A stretch of 64,000 nt of DNA, from contig JAAXTM010000001.1 in NCBI GenBank assembly GCA_013336525.1, forward strand, positions 372,001 to 436,000, written 5' to 3'. The stretch is from Geobacteraceae bacterium. GTDB lineage: Bacteria > Desulfobacterota > Desulfuromonadia > Geobacterales > Pseudopelobacteraceae. The notes beneath the pieces are model-generated. The model was given only the letters and a program-made list of their open reading frames with translations. It did not search any database and was not told the DNA's origin. Positions 9,015 through 16,320 of the stretch are shown one piece after another (position 1 is the stretch's first letter; each line of letters opens with the position of its first letter). The translations under genes were made by a program, and so were the position numbers.

Positions 9015-9994
9015 GGCTTTTCTGATTCACTTCCATTTTTCCATAGCAGGTGCCAGATCATTCCCGCAAGATCCATCCTCCCACACAGCAGACGAACAAG
9101 CAGCTCCCCTGCCAGGCCAGCATATACTCCGGGAAGAGCCGCGGGACTGTACCGTCGAGTGAAGAGAAGACGATTACGGAGCGTATAATAGTCACAGAGA
9201 TAACTCTTTCGCATTATATTGGTCGCAGTTCCTATACTCGCACCTACTTTGTGGTACACAATGCTGCCGGGAGCATACGCGAGTGAGTAACGCCCTTGTC
9301 CACGAGACACCCAATCAATTTCTTCAAAATAAAGAAAATAGTCTTCTGCCATAAGCCCCACATCCCGCAGGTATGACGATCGTACCAGCAGAGAGGCTCC
9401 AACAATATAATCCATTTTATTCTCAACCTGAAGCGGATCCGGGAGTACATCTCCCTGGATAGTCCGGCCGATATGCCACGCAACCCCAAGCCATTTATAA
9501 TACACAGCCCCACCCAATGCCTGGACTTTCAAACGGTTACCATATTCCCGCAGCGTGGATCCGCACATGCCGGCATCCGGTTTATCGTGCATCCTCTCAA
9601 CCAACGTCGTCAGGGCCGATACGTCAACCACCGTGTCGTTGTTCAGAAGCCAGCAAAAGTCGGCATCACAACGTGCCATCGCATATCTGAGGCCAACGTT
9701 GGTACCACCGCCAAAGCCGAGATTTGAACTATTTGATACCAGGGTAACCGTGGCGTCAGAAAAACCGGCGCCTTTTTCAGCAGCTTCCCGGCTTAAAAAC
9801 TGCCACTTGGCAGGGTAGGAACTAAATTTCTGGCGACCCCACTCCTGTAACGTTGTAATAGAATCATCGTGTGAACCGTTATCACAAACGACAATCCGGA
9901 AATCAGGATAATCAAGGAGCAACAGCGATTCGAGGCACTCGATAGTATCCTTCCAGCCATTCCAATTAACAACAATGATATATACCCTGCTCAC
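9011..9994 (-). CDS. GT2 family glycosyltransferase (rhamnosyltransferase-like)
   Basis: A GT-A enzyme of about 327 residues: VYIIVVNWNGWKDTIECLES at the start, VCDNGSHDDSI, a long NLGFGGGTNVGLRYA loop, CWLLNNDTVV (DxD region) and YFLYFEEIDWVSRG (catalytic region). This layout is typical of rhamnosyl- and galactofuranosyl-type GT2 proteins. I chose the GTG at 9994. It overlaps the preceding gene's stop in a GTGA junction and has GGAG 9 bases upstream. An in-frame ATG at 10027 would overlap the upstream gene by 37 bases. Confidence 0.87.
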   Translation of the reverse strand: MSRVYIIVVNWNGWKDTIECLESLLLLDYPDFRIVVCDNGSHDDSITTLQEWGRQKFSSYPAKWQFLSREAAEKGAGFSDATVTLVSNSSNLGFGGGTNVGLRYAMARCDADFCWLLNNDTVVDVSALTTLVERMHDKPDAGMCGSTLREYGNRLKVQALGGAVYYKWLGVAWHIGRTIQGDVLPDPLQVENKMDYIVGASLLVRSSYLRDVGLMAEDYFLYFEEIDWVSRGQGRYSLAYAPGSIVYHKVGASIGTATNIMRKSYLCDYYTLRNRLLFTRRYSPAALPGVYAGLAGELLVRLLCGRMDLAGMIWHLLWKNGSESEKP

Positions 9995-10839
9995 AGATAA
10001 ATACTCCACCCCACAAGCATGGCCCACACTATACTCACGCAGAGTAGAGGAGCATCTCTGAGGAGAGATTCCGTAGGGTCGCCACTGTTGCCGCTTTTAA
10101 CCCTGAGAATGTATCTGAACAGGCCAAAGGTGCAGAGCGGAACCGTATACACAAGGTGGGGATGAACAAGGGTATACATGCTGTACGTCACCAGAACAGT
10201 AGCCGCTGTCACCAGAAGCACCGCATCCAAAGTCCCTTGCGGATATCCGCACAGACTGGTGCGGTGGCCTGCAGCATCACTCCCCAATAAAGCCTGCTCC
10301 GACAAGCGTTTGCCAGAACTCAAGAACAGTGACAGAAAGAAAACACTTAAAAACAGCCACTCCGATATTTCAACATTAAATGTGGCGCCACCAGATTGAA
10401 GTCTTACAATAAAACCGCAGGAAATGCAAAACAGGTCAACAACCGGAATATTTTTCAGCCACAGCGTATAGGCAATTGTAACTGCTGCGTATAACAGGAG
10501 ATACGGCACCATCGGTGTAACAAATAAAAGTGCAACAGCAAGGCTCAGTAAGCCAAGTAATAGTGCACCGGCAGCAGCATTTAGCTTTGATATGACTCCG
10601 GATGGAAGCGGACGTAAGCGTTTTACTGGGTGCAAAACATCCCGCTCAATATCATTCAGATCATTAAAAATATAAAGAGCACTGGAAACACAACAAAATG
10701 AAGTAAACGCTAAAAGTCCCGTTACCGACATGCTTGAGGAAGAGAATAGAGACCCAGTGAGAAATGACGGAAAAAACATCATCAAATTCTTAATCCACTG
10801 TTTCGGTCGTAATAGTATTAAATAGTTCATACTAATCAT
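9991..10839 (-). CDS. UbiA-type polyprenyl-phosphate transferase (decaprenyl-phosphate phosphoribosyltransferase-like)
   Basis: A 282-residue integral membrane protein with seven to nine hydrophobic segments. LLRPKQWIKNLMMFFPSFL at the N-terminus and the aspartate-rich motif FNDLNDIERD followed by HPVKRLRPLPSG (about residues 60-82) match the UbiA branch that transfers 5-phosphoribose to decaprenyl phosphate. That is the first step toward decaprenyl-phosphoryl-arabinose in mycobacteria. The pairing here with a GT-C type membrane protein in a 4-base overlap suggests a lipid-linked pentose donor is made and used locally. Substrate is inference; a quinone-type prenyl transfer is less likely given the motif context. 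Confidence 0.8.
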   Translation of the reverse strand: MISMNYLILLRPKQWIKNLMMFFPSFLTGSLFSSSSMSVTGLLAFTSFCCVSSALYIFNDLNDIERDVLHPVKRLRPLPSGVISKLNAAAGALLLGLLSLAVALLFVTPMVPYLLLYAAVTIAYTLWLKNIPVVDLFCISCGFIVRLQSGGATFNVEISEWLFLSVFFLSLFLSSGKRLSEQALLGSDAAGHRTSLCGYPQGTLDAVLLVTAATVLVTYSMYTLVHPHLVYTVPLCTFGLFRYILRVKSGNSGDPTESLLRDAPLLCVSIVWAMLVGWSIYL

Positions 10840-12557
10840 TGTGCACCCAATTTTTCGGCAAGATGCCGTGCCGGTTCACGATAATACGCCTCGGGACTGG
10901 CATTTTCCCATGTTTTTTTGAAAAATTCAGCCGCCTGCTTATCATTTCCGATAGACAATGCATATTGTCCGGACCTGTAGAGATAATGAGGATCACGGGT
11001 TTTTAAAAATAAGTTCTCATTTGTCTCAATAATATCAGCGACTATCAACCGTTTAGTTTTTATGGCTGAAGTATTTATGAACAGGGATTCGTCATAGATA
11101 TTCAGGAGTTTCAGCAGCTCAACATCGCCATCAGCCTTGGTGCCGATTTCCGACAGCAGAATTCTTCGTATCTCGTCGTGCTGTTTTCCAAGCAGCTTCA
11201 TGCCGACGAGATTAAGGCGAATCATTCTGCTTACATTCTCACGATTCTTCTGTTCCGCAGCAATTTTAAACTGTTTTGCTGCCTCGTCAAAGCGCCCTGC
11301 CTGTTTTAGCAAAATCCCATACTCATTACGCGCAACACCAAAACTCGGGGATTTTGCAACAATATCCTCTATTAGTGCGAAATTATCTCTCCACAGCATG
11401 CCCCGCTGAAAGGTAATTATAGCAGCTGCAATGATAATAATACTTACGATGGGTAAAAAACATGAAGCTGAATTCCACCGTGCCAGGAACCGATGCAAGA
11501 GCTCGAGACCACCGATAACGGCAAAGGCGGATGGAATATACAGATAGCGTTCACCGAACGGCGTCCAGGTAATGGAAGTAGTGGCTACTACTAATGCCGG
11601 CAGAATAAACAGACCCGCAACCACCAGGAAAATTCCGGGAATTCCGCTTTTGCGCACGGTTGCTACTAATACAGAGAGAGCAATAATGCCAAGAATTGCA
11701 TACAAAGAGCTGACTTCCACAATCGCCACGTTCAACGGAAGCGGCAGGAACAGCTTCTTTGCGTAGAATCCAAACGCCTCAAAAGAACGGACGAAAATAT
11801 TTGTGCCGCTTTCAAATAGTAGCGAAACTGCGTTATTGCCATGTCCTCTAACATATACCATCACCAGTATTGCTACTATCAAACATGATGACACAACAAT
11901 TGGCACAAGAAGAAAACGCGTGCGCCAGATTTTATAGCGTGAAACATCCTGAGGCACAACAGGCCAGAAAGAGACAGCCAGAAGGGCGGCGGGAATAAAC
12001 ATGATAGCGGTCTCTTTCGCCAATGTTCCTGCAAAGGCAACAGCAAAGGCAAAAAAAGCACGCCGGGAAGATTGTTCCTGGATGGCACGAATCAGACAAT
12101 AGAATGCAAGCAGGACAAAAAAACCGGCAAAAACATCTGTTCTTCCGGCAATCCAGTTAACTGACTCGCTATTAATAGGATGAAGTCCAAAAAGAAGGGC
12201 CGCTAGAAAGGGTACGCTTTTTGTTTTTGATGAGACAGGAAGAAGTGATGCGATCAGAAACACCAGCAACACATTTGCAAAGTGGACAATAATATTTTCC
12301 AGATGCATGAATGTGGCATCCATTGCCCACAATCGAGAATCAAGCCAATAGGAAAGGTTGATAAGCGGGCGGTAATAGAAACCACTTCCAGGGGTAATTA
12401 CATCCAGAAACGAAATAGTGCTGTTGATTCCGTAATGTTCAACAATGAATGGATCGTCAAACCGGCTGAACGGGTTATGTATGGTCTGGAAATAAACCGC
12501 CAGGATGAAGAGCAGCGTAAGAGCGAGCTTCAATCCTGGTCTGACGGTAAATTTCAT
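10836..12557 (-). CDS. Multi-spanning GT-C-like membrane protein with C-terminal TPR
   Basis: A 573-residue protein with about ten hydrophobic segments in the first 400 residues, then a soluble TPR-like tail (AKSPSFGVARNEYGILLKQA, about residues 415-445, with a further helical repeat toward the end). The early loop RFDDPFIVEHYGI and the segment LFGLHPINSESVNWIAGRTD resemble TMTC/O-mannosyltransferase-like GT-C proteins. Those use polyprenyl-phosphate sugars on the outer face of the membrane. It overlaps UbiA and the ABC ATPase by 4 bases on each side. A protein or glycan acceptor cannot be decided from sequence. Confidence 0.72.
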   Translation of the reverse strand: MKFTVRPGLKLALTLLFILAVYFQTIHNPFSRFDDPFIVEHYGINSTISFLDVITPGSGFYYRPLINLSYWLDSRLWAMDATFMHLENIIVHFANVLLVFLIASLLPVSSKTKSVPFLAALLFGLHPINSESVNWIAGRTDVFAGFFVLLAFYCLIRAIQEQSSRRAFFAFAVAFAGTLAKETAIMFIPAALLAVSFWPVVPQDVSRYKIWRTRFLLVPIVVSSCLIVAILVMVYVRGHGNNAVSLLFESGTNIFVRSFEAFGFYAKKLFLPLPLNVAIVEVSSLYAILGIIALSVLVATVRKSGIPGIFLVVAGLFILPALVVATTSITWTPFGERYLYIPSAFAVIGGLELLHRFLARWNSASCFLPIVSIIIIAAAIITFQRGMLWRDNFALIEDIVAKSPSFGVARNEYGILLKQAGRFDEAAKQFKIAAEQKNRENVSRMIRLNLVGMKLLGKQHDEIRRILLSEIGTKADGDVELLKLLNIYDESLFINTSAIKTKRLIVADIIETNENLFLKTRDPHYLYRSGQYALSIGNDKQAAEFFKKTWENASPEAYYREPARHLAEKLGAQ

Positions 12558-13420
12558 GACCTCAACACAACGGACAGGAAGAAGGATTCCATATCCTTTC
12601 GTTTCGGCTCAACCGTTTTAATGACGGCACTTGACTCAAGAAGTTGCCGCAGGGTGGCATCAAGTTCTTCACGGGAAACGAGTTGTTCCTCTTCCGCTCC
12701 TTCAGCACGGCAAAAACGGATGGCATAGCCAACTACACCCTTTTCAAGAATGTTATCAACGGTATCTACAGACTCAAGAACTCCTTTCGCAATAACACCG
12801 ACCCGATCGCACACCGCTTCCACATCCGCCGTGATATGGGTACTGAAAAAGATCGTTTTCCCCCGCTGCTTCAGGTCCCTGATAATATCTTTCACCAACG
12901 CCCGGCCAATCGGGTCAAGACCACTCATCGGCTCGTCGAGGATATACATATCAGGATCATGAACCAATGCCTGCGCAAGTCCCAACCGTTGCACCATTCC
13001 CTTACTATAGCCGCGGATTGGACGGTCCGCCGCCTGAGTAAGATCCAGCAGCTCCAATACCCGTACCGACTCATTCCGTATGGCAGAAAGCTCCATACCG
13101 TATGTAGAGCCGACAAACTTGAGATACTCTCTGGCTGTCATAAAATCGAAAAAAGAGGGATTTTCTGGAAGATAGCCTATTCTGCGACGGGACTCGGGAT
13201 CTTTTGCCGTAACACCAAAAACCTGTATCGTCCCGGCGGTCGGCTTAAGCAGTCCCATTATCGACTTGATGGTAGTGCTTTTGCCAGCGCCATTCGGCCC
13301 AAGAAAACCAAACACCTCTCCGTGTGCAACAGCAAGATCAAGTCCAACAAGAGCATTCACTTTTTGAAGTTTTTTATCACGATACGTTTTGCTCAATCCT
13401 GTAATCGAAAGCGCACTCAC
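12554..13420 (-). CDS. ABC transporter ATP-binding protein
   Basis: A 288-residue ATPase starting at GTG. Walker A is GPNGAGKST (about residue 40), Q-loop region GYLPENPSFF, signature GYSKGMVQRLGLA, Walker B MYILDEPMSGLDP and the switch His in FFSTHI. This is the ABC-2/CcmA-like type (drug, polysaccharide or gliding-type exporters). The GTG overlaps the upstream TPR gene's stop by one base. Its membrane partner is encoded two genes upstream. Location next to the pilin genes recalls the conserved pilA-flanking ABC genes of Geobacter, but the transported substrate is unknown. Confidence 0.9.
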   Translation of the reverse strand: MSALSITGLSKTYRDKKLQKVNALVGLDLAVAHGEVFGFLGPNGAGKSTTIKSIMGLLKPTAGTIQVFGVTAKDPESRRRIGYLPENPSFFDFMTAREYLKFVGSTYGMELSAIRNESVRVLELLDLTQAADRPIRGYSKGMVQRLGLAQALVHDPDMYILDEPMSGLDPIGRALVKDIIRDLKQRGKTIFFSTHITADVEAVCDRVGVIAKGVLESVDTVDNILEKGVVGYAIRFCRAEGAEEEQLVSREELDATLRQLLESSAVIKTVEPKRKDMESFFLSVVLRS

Positions 13421-14268
13421 TATTTATGCTCCCCAAATGCAAATTTACTGGTCGTTTTGACACTGCCTGAATTATCCAGATAAAACCGGCCTCCGTACGG
13501 GTCAACCGGCAATTGCTTCAAAATATTCTGTTCAACTATTTCATCGAGTCGTTCAGGGAGACGACCATTCTGTTCTTTAAACCGGTTAACGGCACCCTGA
13601 ATAGTTGAGATCGCCACTAATGCGGTCCTGCGCACGTGATACAACTTGCGGACCTGTTCGTCTTTGGTGCTTTTTTCCATCATTTCAAGGAACTTGATGC
13701 CAAGTTCACTTTTATCAGACTCGAAAAAATAGCGGGCTGCCAAGTTTGTCAGCAACGGATTACCGGATATTTCTGCGGCCTTCTTCATATAACTCGCAGC
13801 CGGCTCATATAGTTTCAGAAAATATGCCGCATTAAAACCGGCATAAAAAGGCAGCATATAGTCCCAAGTCCGGTATTTCATGCCATAATCGAGCATAAGA
13901 TTTACTTCCTGCGCCCGACCGACCTCCCAGGTAAACGCCGCCTGAGCAAAATAATAGGCATCATTATTATACGGATCAAGTTTTACAGAGGTCTGAAGAG
14001 TTTTATACATATTGAGATATTCAGCCGGGAGAACAAGCTTACTATCGGGATGCTTATCAAGCAACGTACCAAAATATACCAAAACTTTAACGATAGCTGC
14101 ATGAGCCACCAGTAATTTTTGATCACCGACCACAATACGAAGAACCTCCGCACTGGGTACATAGCCTAATTTGACCGCTACCGGCCTCCGTTTCATGTAG
14201 GAGGCAAACGGAACGATACAGACTACGTAGCTGGCTATTAACAGGACAAATAAAAGGCGATACCTCAC
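13420..14268 (-). CDS. Membrane-anchored TPR-like protein
   Basis: A 282-residue protein with an N-terminal hydrophobic stretch (LLFVLLIASYVVCIVPFASY) that should anchor it in the inner membrane. Helical repeats follow (for example DPYNNDAYYFAQAAFTWEVG at about residue 98, and YEPAASYMKKAAEISGNPL near 155). The C-terminal segment LPERLDEIVEQ then DPYGGRFYLD resembles pseudopilin-like C-terminal motifs. It starts at GTG within a GTGA overlap with the permease gene and ends within the ATPase start. That tight placement between the two ABC subunits suggests it belongs to the transporter. Function is otherwise unrecognised. Confidence 0.7.
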   Translation of the reverse strand: MRYRLLFVLLIASYVVCIVPFASYMKRRPVAVKLGYVPSAEVLRIVVGDQKLLVAHAAIVKVLVYFGTLLDKHPDSKLVLPAEYLNMYKTLQTSVKLDPYNNDAYYFAQAAFTWEVGRAQEVNLMLDYGMKYRTWDYMLPFYAGFNAAYFLKLYEPAASYMKKAAEISGNPLLTNLAARYFFESDKSELGIKFLEMMEKSTKDEQVRKLYHVRRTALVAISTIQGAVNRFKEQNGRLPERLDEIVEQNILKQLPVDPYGGRFYLDNSGSVKTTSKFAFGEHK

Positions 14269-15068
14269 GCCAGTTCCCTCCTGTTAAATGCCCACACCGC
14301 GATCATCAATATGATACTTGTATAAAGAATAAAATATGTCCCGGCAAACAAAAGCCCCGGTAACTGGAGAGTAAGAGCATACACGGCATGAACCTTGAAA
14401 TCAAATGCGGCAAAATTGGGGATACAATAATATATCGAGTTGATAGCCGAGCGCGTCACCGCTGACAACGTTTTGCCATAATCACTGGTAATGTATTCAT
14501 ACACCTCTTGCGATGCACTGCCGCAAAAATAAATAACCAGCGTGGCAATGAACGGAAAATAAAATGAGGTACTGAGGGAAGAAAAGAGCATTGCCACCGC
14601 AGCGACAAGTACATATTTCAGCCCGTCTGAAAGTATTGCTATCCATATCTGAGGCCAGCTAAGCGGAACGTCAGAAGGGTATTGTGCTGATACAAGCGCA
14701 ATGACAGCCGTAGCCACGAGGCCGAGTAGCAAGCATCCAAGCAGGATAAATATAACAATCCCGGTAAACTTCCCCAGAATATAGCTGGTCCGGGAGACGG
14801 GAAGTCCGAGAATTGAGGCCAGATAGCGACGATCAAGATCCCGCCAGACCGATGACGAACCGAGAATTACGGTCAGGGTAAGGAGAATGATAGATATTGC
14901 CGAAAGCGATAACGTTACTGACAGTTCTTGAACCTGGCGCATGGAGAAAAGACTGAGTGCGGGAACTATTAGAAAAATGCAGAGGGCACACACAAGGAGG
15001 AGTTGCAGTAAGCGGTCACGAATAAAACTTTTGAGCGTTGCCTGTAATATCACACGGAAATTTTTCAC
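14265..15068 (-). CDS. ABC-2 type transporter permease
   Basis: A 267-residue protein with six hydrophobic segments. LQATLKSFIRDRLLQLLLVCA at the N-terminus and SVWRDLDRRYLASILGLPVSR (about residues 72-92) are typical of ABC-2 permeases that associate with CcmA-like ATPases. It begins the minus-strand operon that continues through the TPR protein, ATPase, GT-C and UbiA genes. A strong terminator lies just upstream (15089-15124), separating it from the pilin genes. Confidence 0.85.
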   Translation of the reverse strand: MKNFRVILQATLKSFIRDRLLQLLLVCALCIFLIVPALSLFSMRQVQELSVTLSLSAISIILLTLTVILGSSSVWRDLDRRYLASILGLPVSRTSYILGKFTGIVIFILLGCLLLGLVATAVIALVSAQYPSDVPLSWPQIWIAILSDGLKYVLVAAVAMLFSSLSTSFYFPFIATLVIYFCGSASQEVYEYITSDYGKTLSAVTRSAINSIYYCIPNFAAFDFKVHAVYALTLQLPGLLFAGTYFILYTSIILMIAVWAFNRRELA

Positions 15069-15088
15069 TTATGGGCACCTCACAAATT

Positions 15089-15124
15089 AAAAAAAACGGG
15101 ATGTACCGATGAAGGTGCATCCCG
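15089..15124 (-). terminator. Intrinsic terminator of the pilin operon
   Basis: On the minus strand an 11-bp stem (CGGGATGCACC paired with GGTACATCCCG, one G-U pair) with a six-base loop is followed by eight T residues. It lies 27 bases after the pilA-C stop codon and before the ABC permease gene. Confidence 0.9.
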
Positions 15125-15150
15125 CAGTTCATTTCTAAAACAAAATTGAA

Positions 15151-15552
15151 CTACTTTGCAGAGGTCCAGCCTGTAGGCCAGGCAACCTGAGAAGCAGAAG
15201 TGGGCGGTGCATTTGGTGGTTTTGTTGCCGCAGCGATAGTATTTGCAATCGGAGTAGCAGCATTTGCATTATCAAAATAGTAGATATTAGTATCAGTCGA
15301 GTTGGTGCCGAACGACTTGGTACCTGTTGTGTGGAAAGTACCCAAGGAATAAGCTACGCCGGTACCTGCAACTGTATCATAACCAACAACAACGTTTGCA
15401 GATGGCTTAAGATTGAGTGCCGGACGTGTCCCTGTTACCGGAATAACGGCCTCTCCAGCGGCACTGGTAGTGATCCACGCAAAAGCTGCAAATGAATTTG
15501 CAGCGCAGGTCAATGTAAGAACAGCAGCGAGTAAAATAACTTTACTTTTCAT
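15151..15552 (-). CDS. spc: PilA-C / short pilin chaperone (Spc)-like protein
   Basis: A 133-residue secreted protein. MKSKVILLAAVLTLTCAANS then FA is a Sec signal peptide, so the mature protein starts near residue 23. The body is rich in Thr, Gly, Ser and Ala, with LGTFHTTGTKSFGTNST and TNIYYFDN segments. These fit the second-chain pilin (PilA-C, Spc) that partners the short PilA-N in Geobacter pili. It sits 30 bases downstream of pilA with a good ribosome site (AAAGGAG) and is followed by a terminator. It lacks a class III leader, as expected of this partner. The assignment rests on position and composition rather than on a catalytic motif. Confidence 0.82.
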   Translation of the reverse strand: MKSKVILLAAVLTLTCAANSFAAFAWITTSAAGEAVIPVTGTRPALNLKPSANVVVGYDTVAGTGVAYSLGTFHTTGTKSFGTNSTDTNIYYFDNANAATPIANTIAAATKPPNAPPTSASQVAWPTGWTSAK

Positions 15553-15582
15553 AATATAACTCCTTTCTCTAAGTTGAAAAAA

Positions 15583-15792
15583 TTAGTACGGATAGGTCTG
15601 GTTATCAGCAAAATAGGATTCCAGAGTTGTCTTGGCATTTTTCAGGTCACTCGTTGCAGCACTGTTATAAGCCTTTGCGCGGTATGCAGAGAACTGAGGG
15701 ATGGCAATAGCTGCCAGGATGCCGATGATCGCGACAACGATCAATAGCTCGATCAGGGTAAAACCTTTTCTGTTTCTAATCTTGTTTAACAT
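15583..15792 (-). CDS. pilA: Type IV pilin PilA (short PilA-N form), copy 1
   Basis: A 69-residue prepilin. The leader MLNKIRNRKG ends in the Gly preceding the PilD cleavage site. The 59-residue mature form starts FTLIELLIVVAIIGILAAIA with Glu5. Mature aromatic residues are F1, F24, Y27, Y32, Y50, F51, Y57 and Y59. It lacks the globular domain of ordinary pilins, as in Geobacter, where PilA-C supplies it. ATG at 15792 has AAGGAG 10 bases upstream. The frame stays open upstream, with a TTG at 15873 and an ATG at 15858 that could give longer preproteins. A perfect sigma-54 promoter motif lies at 15901-15916, giving a leader of about 100 bases. Confidence 0.95.
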   Translation of the reverse strand: MLNKIRNRKGFTLIELLIVVAIIGILAAIAIPQFSAYRAKAYNSAATSDLKNAKTTLESYFADNQTYPY

Positions 15793-15900
15793 AGATCTTT
15801 CTCCTTTCTTGGTTTGTACGCCTGAAAAACAGGCGTTTATTAAAACAGTTTCAATCATCTGACTACAAAACAACGTCTACGTCAATGTGACAATTTAACT

Positions 15901-15916
15901 AGCAATCAATGTGCCA
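15901..15916 (-). promoter_or_regulatory. Sigma-54 (-24/-12) promoter of pilA copy 1
   Basis: Minus-strand TGGCACATTGATTGCT is a perfect match to TGGCAC-N5-TTGCW. Transcription would start near 15889, about 100 bases before the pilA start codon. PilR, encoded upstream, is the expected activator. Confidence 0.88.
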
Positions 15917-16002
15917 ACAAACAGTAAACTATCTAAACACTCTGAATTCATATCATTTATTAATTACAGTTGCAACCTGATTAACCTTCCAATACTCCTG
16001 CT

Positions 16003-16030
16003 TGTCACAAAGCACTGACATATTTTGTCA
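16003..16030 (-). promoter_or_regulatory. Candidate PilR upstream activating sites
   Basis: Three TGTCA/TGACA half-sites stand in 28 bp: 16003-16007, 16016-16020 (inverted) and 16026-16030. They lie about 115-140 bp upstream of the predicted sigma-54 start of pilA. This is the usual distance for enhancer-binding proteins, and in Pseudomonas PilR recognises TGTC-containing repeats. Binding here is inference. Confidence 0.4.
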
Positions 16031-16053
16031 CCACTTTTATAATGCTATCATTC

Positions 16054-16263
16054 TTAATAAGGATACGTTTGATATTCTGTGTAATATGTTTCCAGGCTGG
16101 TTTTGCCATTTTTCAAGTCACTTGTTGCCGCACTGTTATAGGCTTTTGCACGGTAAGCGGAAAATTGAGGGATGGCGATGGCAGCCAGAATCCCGATGAT
16201 TGCCACCACGATCAAGAGTTCAATTAAAGTAAAACCTGAATTATTAAGTGTAACTTCTTTCAT
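16054..16263 (-). CDS. pilA: Type IV pilin PilA (short PilA-N form), copy 2
   Basis: A 69-residue prepilin with leader MKEVTLNNSG and a 59-residue mature form. The first 42 mature residues are identical to copy 1. The tail differs, with Gly43 and TYYTEYQTYPY. Mature aromatics are F1, F24, Y27, Y32, Y50, Y51, Y54, Y57 and Y59, nine in 59 residues. The shared N-terminal codons differ at many third positions between the copies, so the duplication is not recent. GAGG stands 8 bases before the ATG. A sigma-54-like motif at 16288-16303 would start transcription about 15 bases upstream of the start codon. Confidence 0.93.
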   Translation of the reverse strand: MKEVTLNNSGFTLIELLIVVAIIGILAAIAIPQFSAYRAKAYNSAATSDLKNGKTSLETYYTEYQTYPY

Positions 16264-16287
16264 AATTATAACCTCTAATCATCATAA

Positions 16288-16303
16288 AGCAATATTGATA
16301 CCA
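16288..16303 (-). promoter_or_regulatory. Sigma-54-like promoter of pilA copy 2
   Basis: Minus-strand TGGTATCAATATTGCT has the invariant GG and GC with correct spacing and matches TGGCAC-N5-TTGCW at all but two positions. It lies between pilR and pilA copy 2 and would give a very short leader. Confidence 0.65.
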
Positions 16304-16320
16304 TAATTATTTCAGGGGGC

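Noticed and set aside
12644-13483. A 279-codon plus-strand frame opposite the ABC ATPase
   Set aside because: The minus-strand frame carries all ATPase motifs and overlaps its neighbours as an operon; the opposite frame has no support.
1-15068. Glycan cluster as a recent mobile island
   Set aside because: No integrase, transposase, tRNA or direct repeats border it; sugar clusters vary between strains without such marks.
15883-16053. A third degenerate pilin between the two pilA copies
   Set aside because: No frame shows the prepilin motif; the stretch holds only promoter-like elements.
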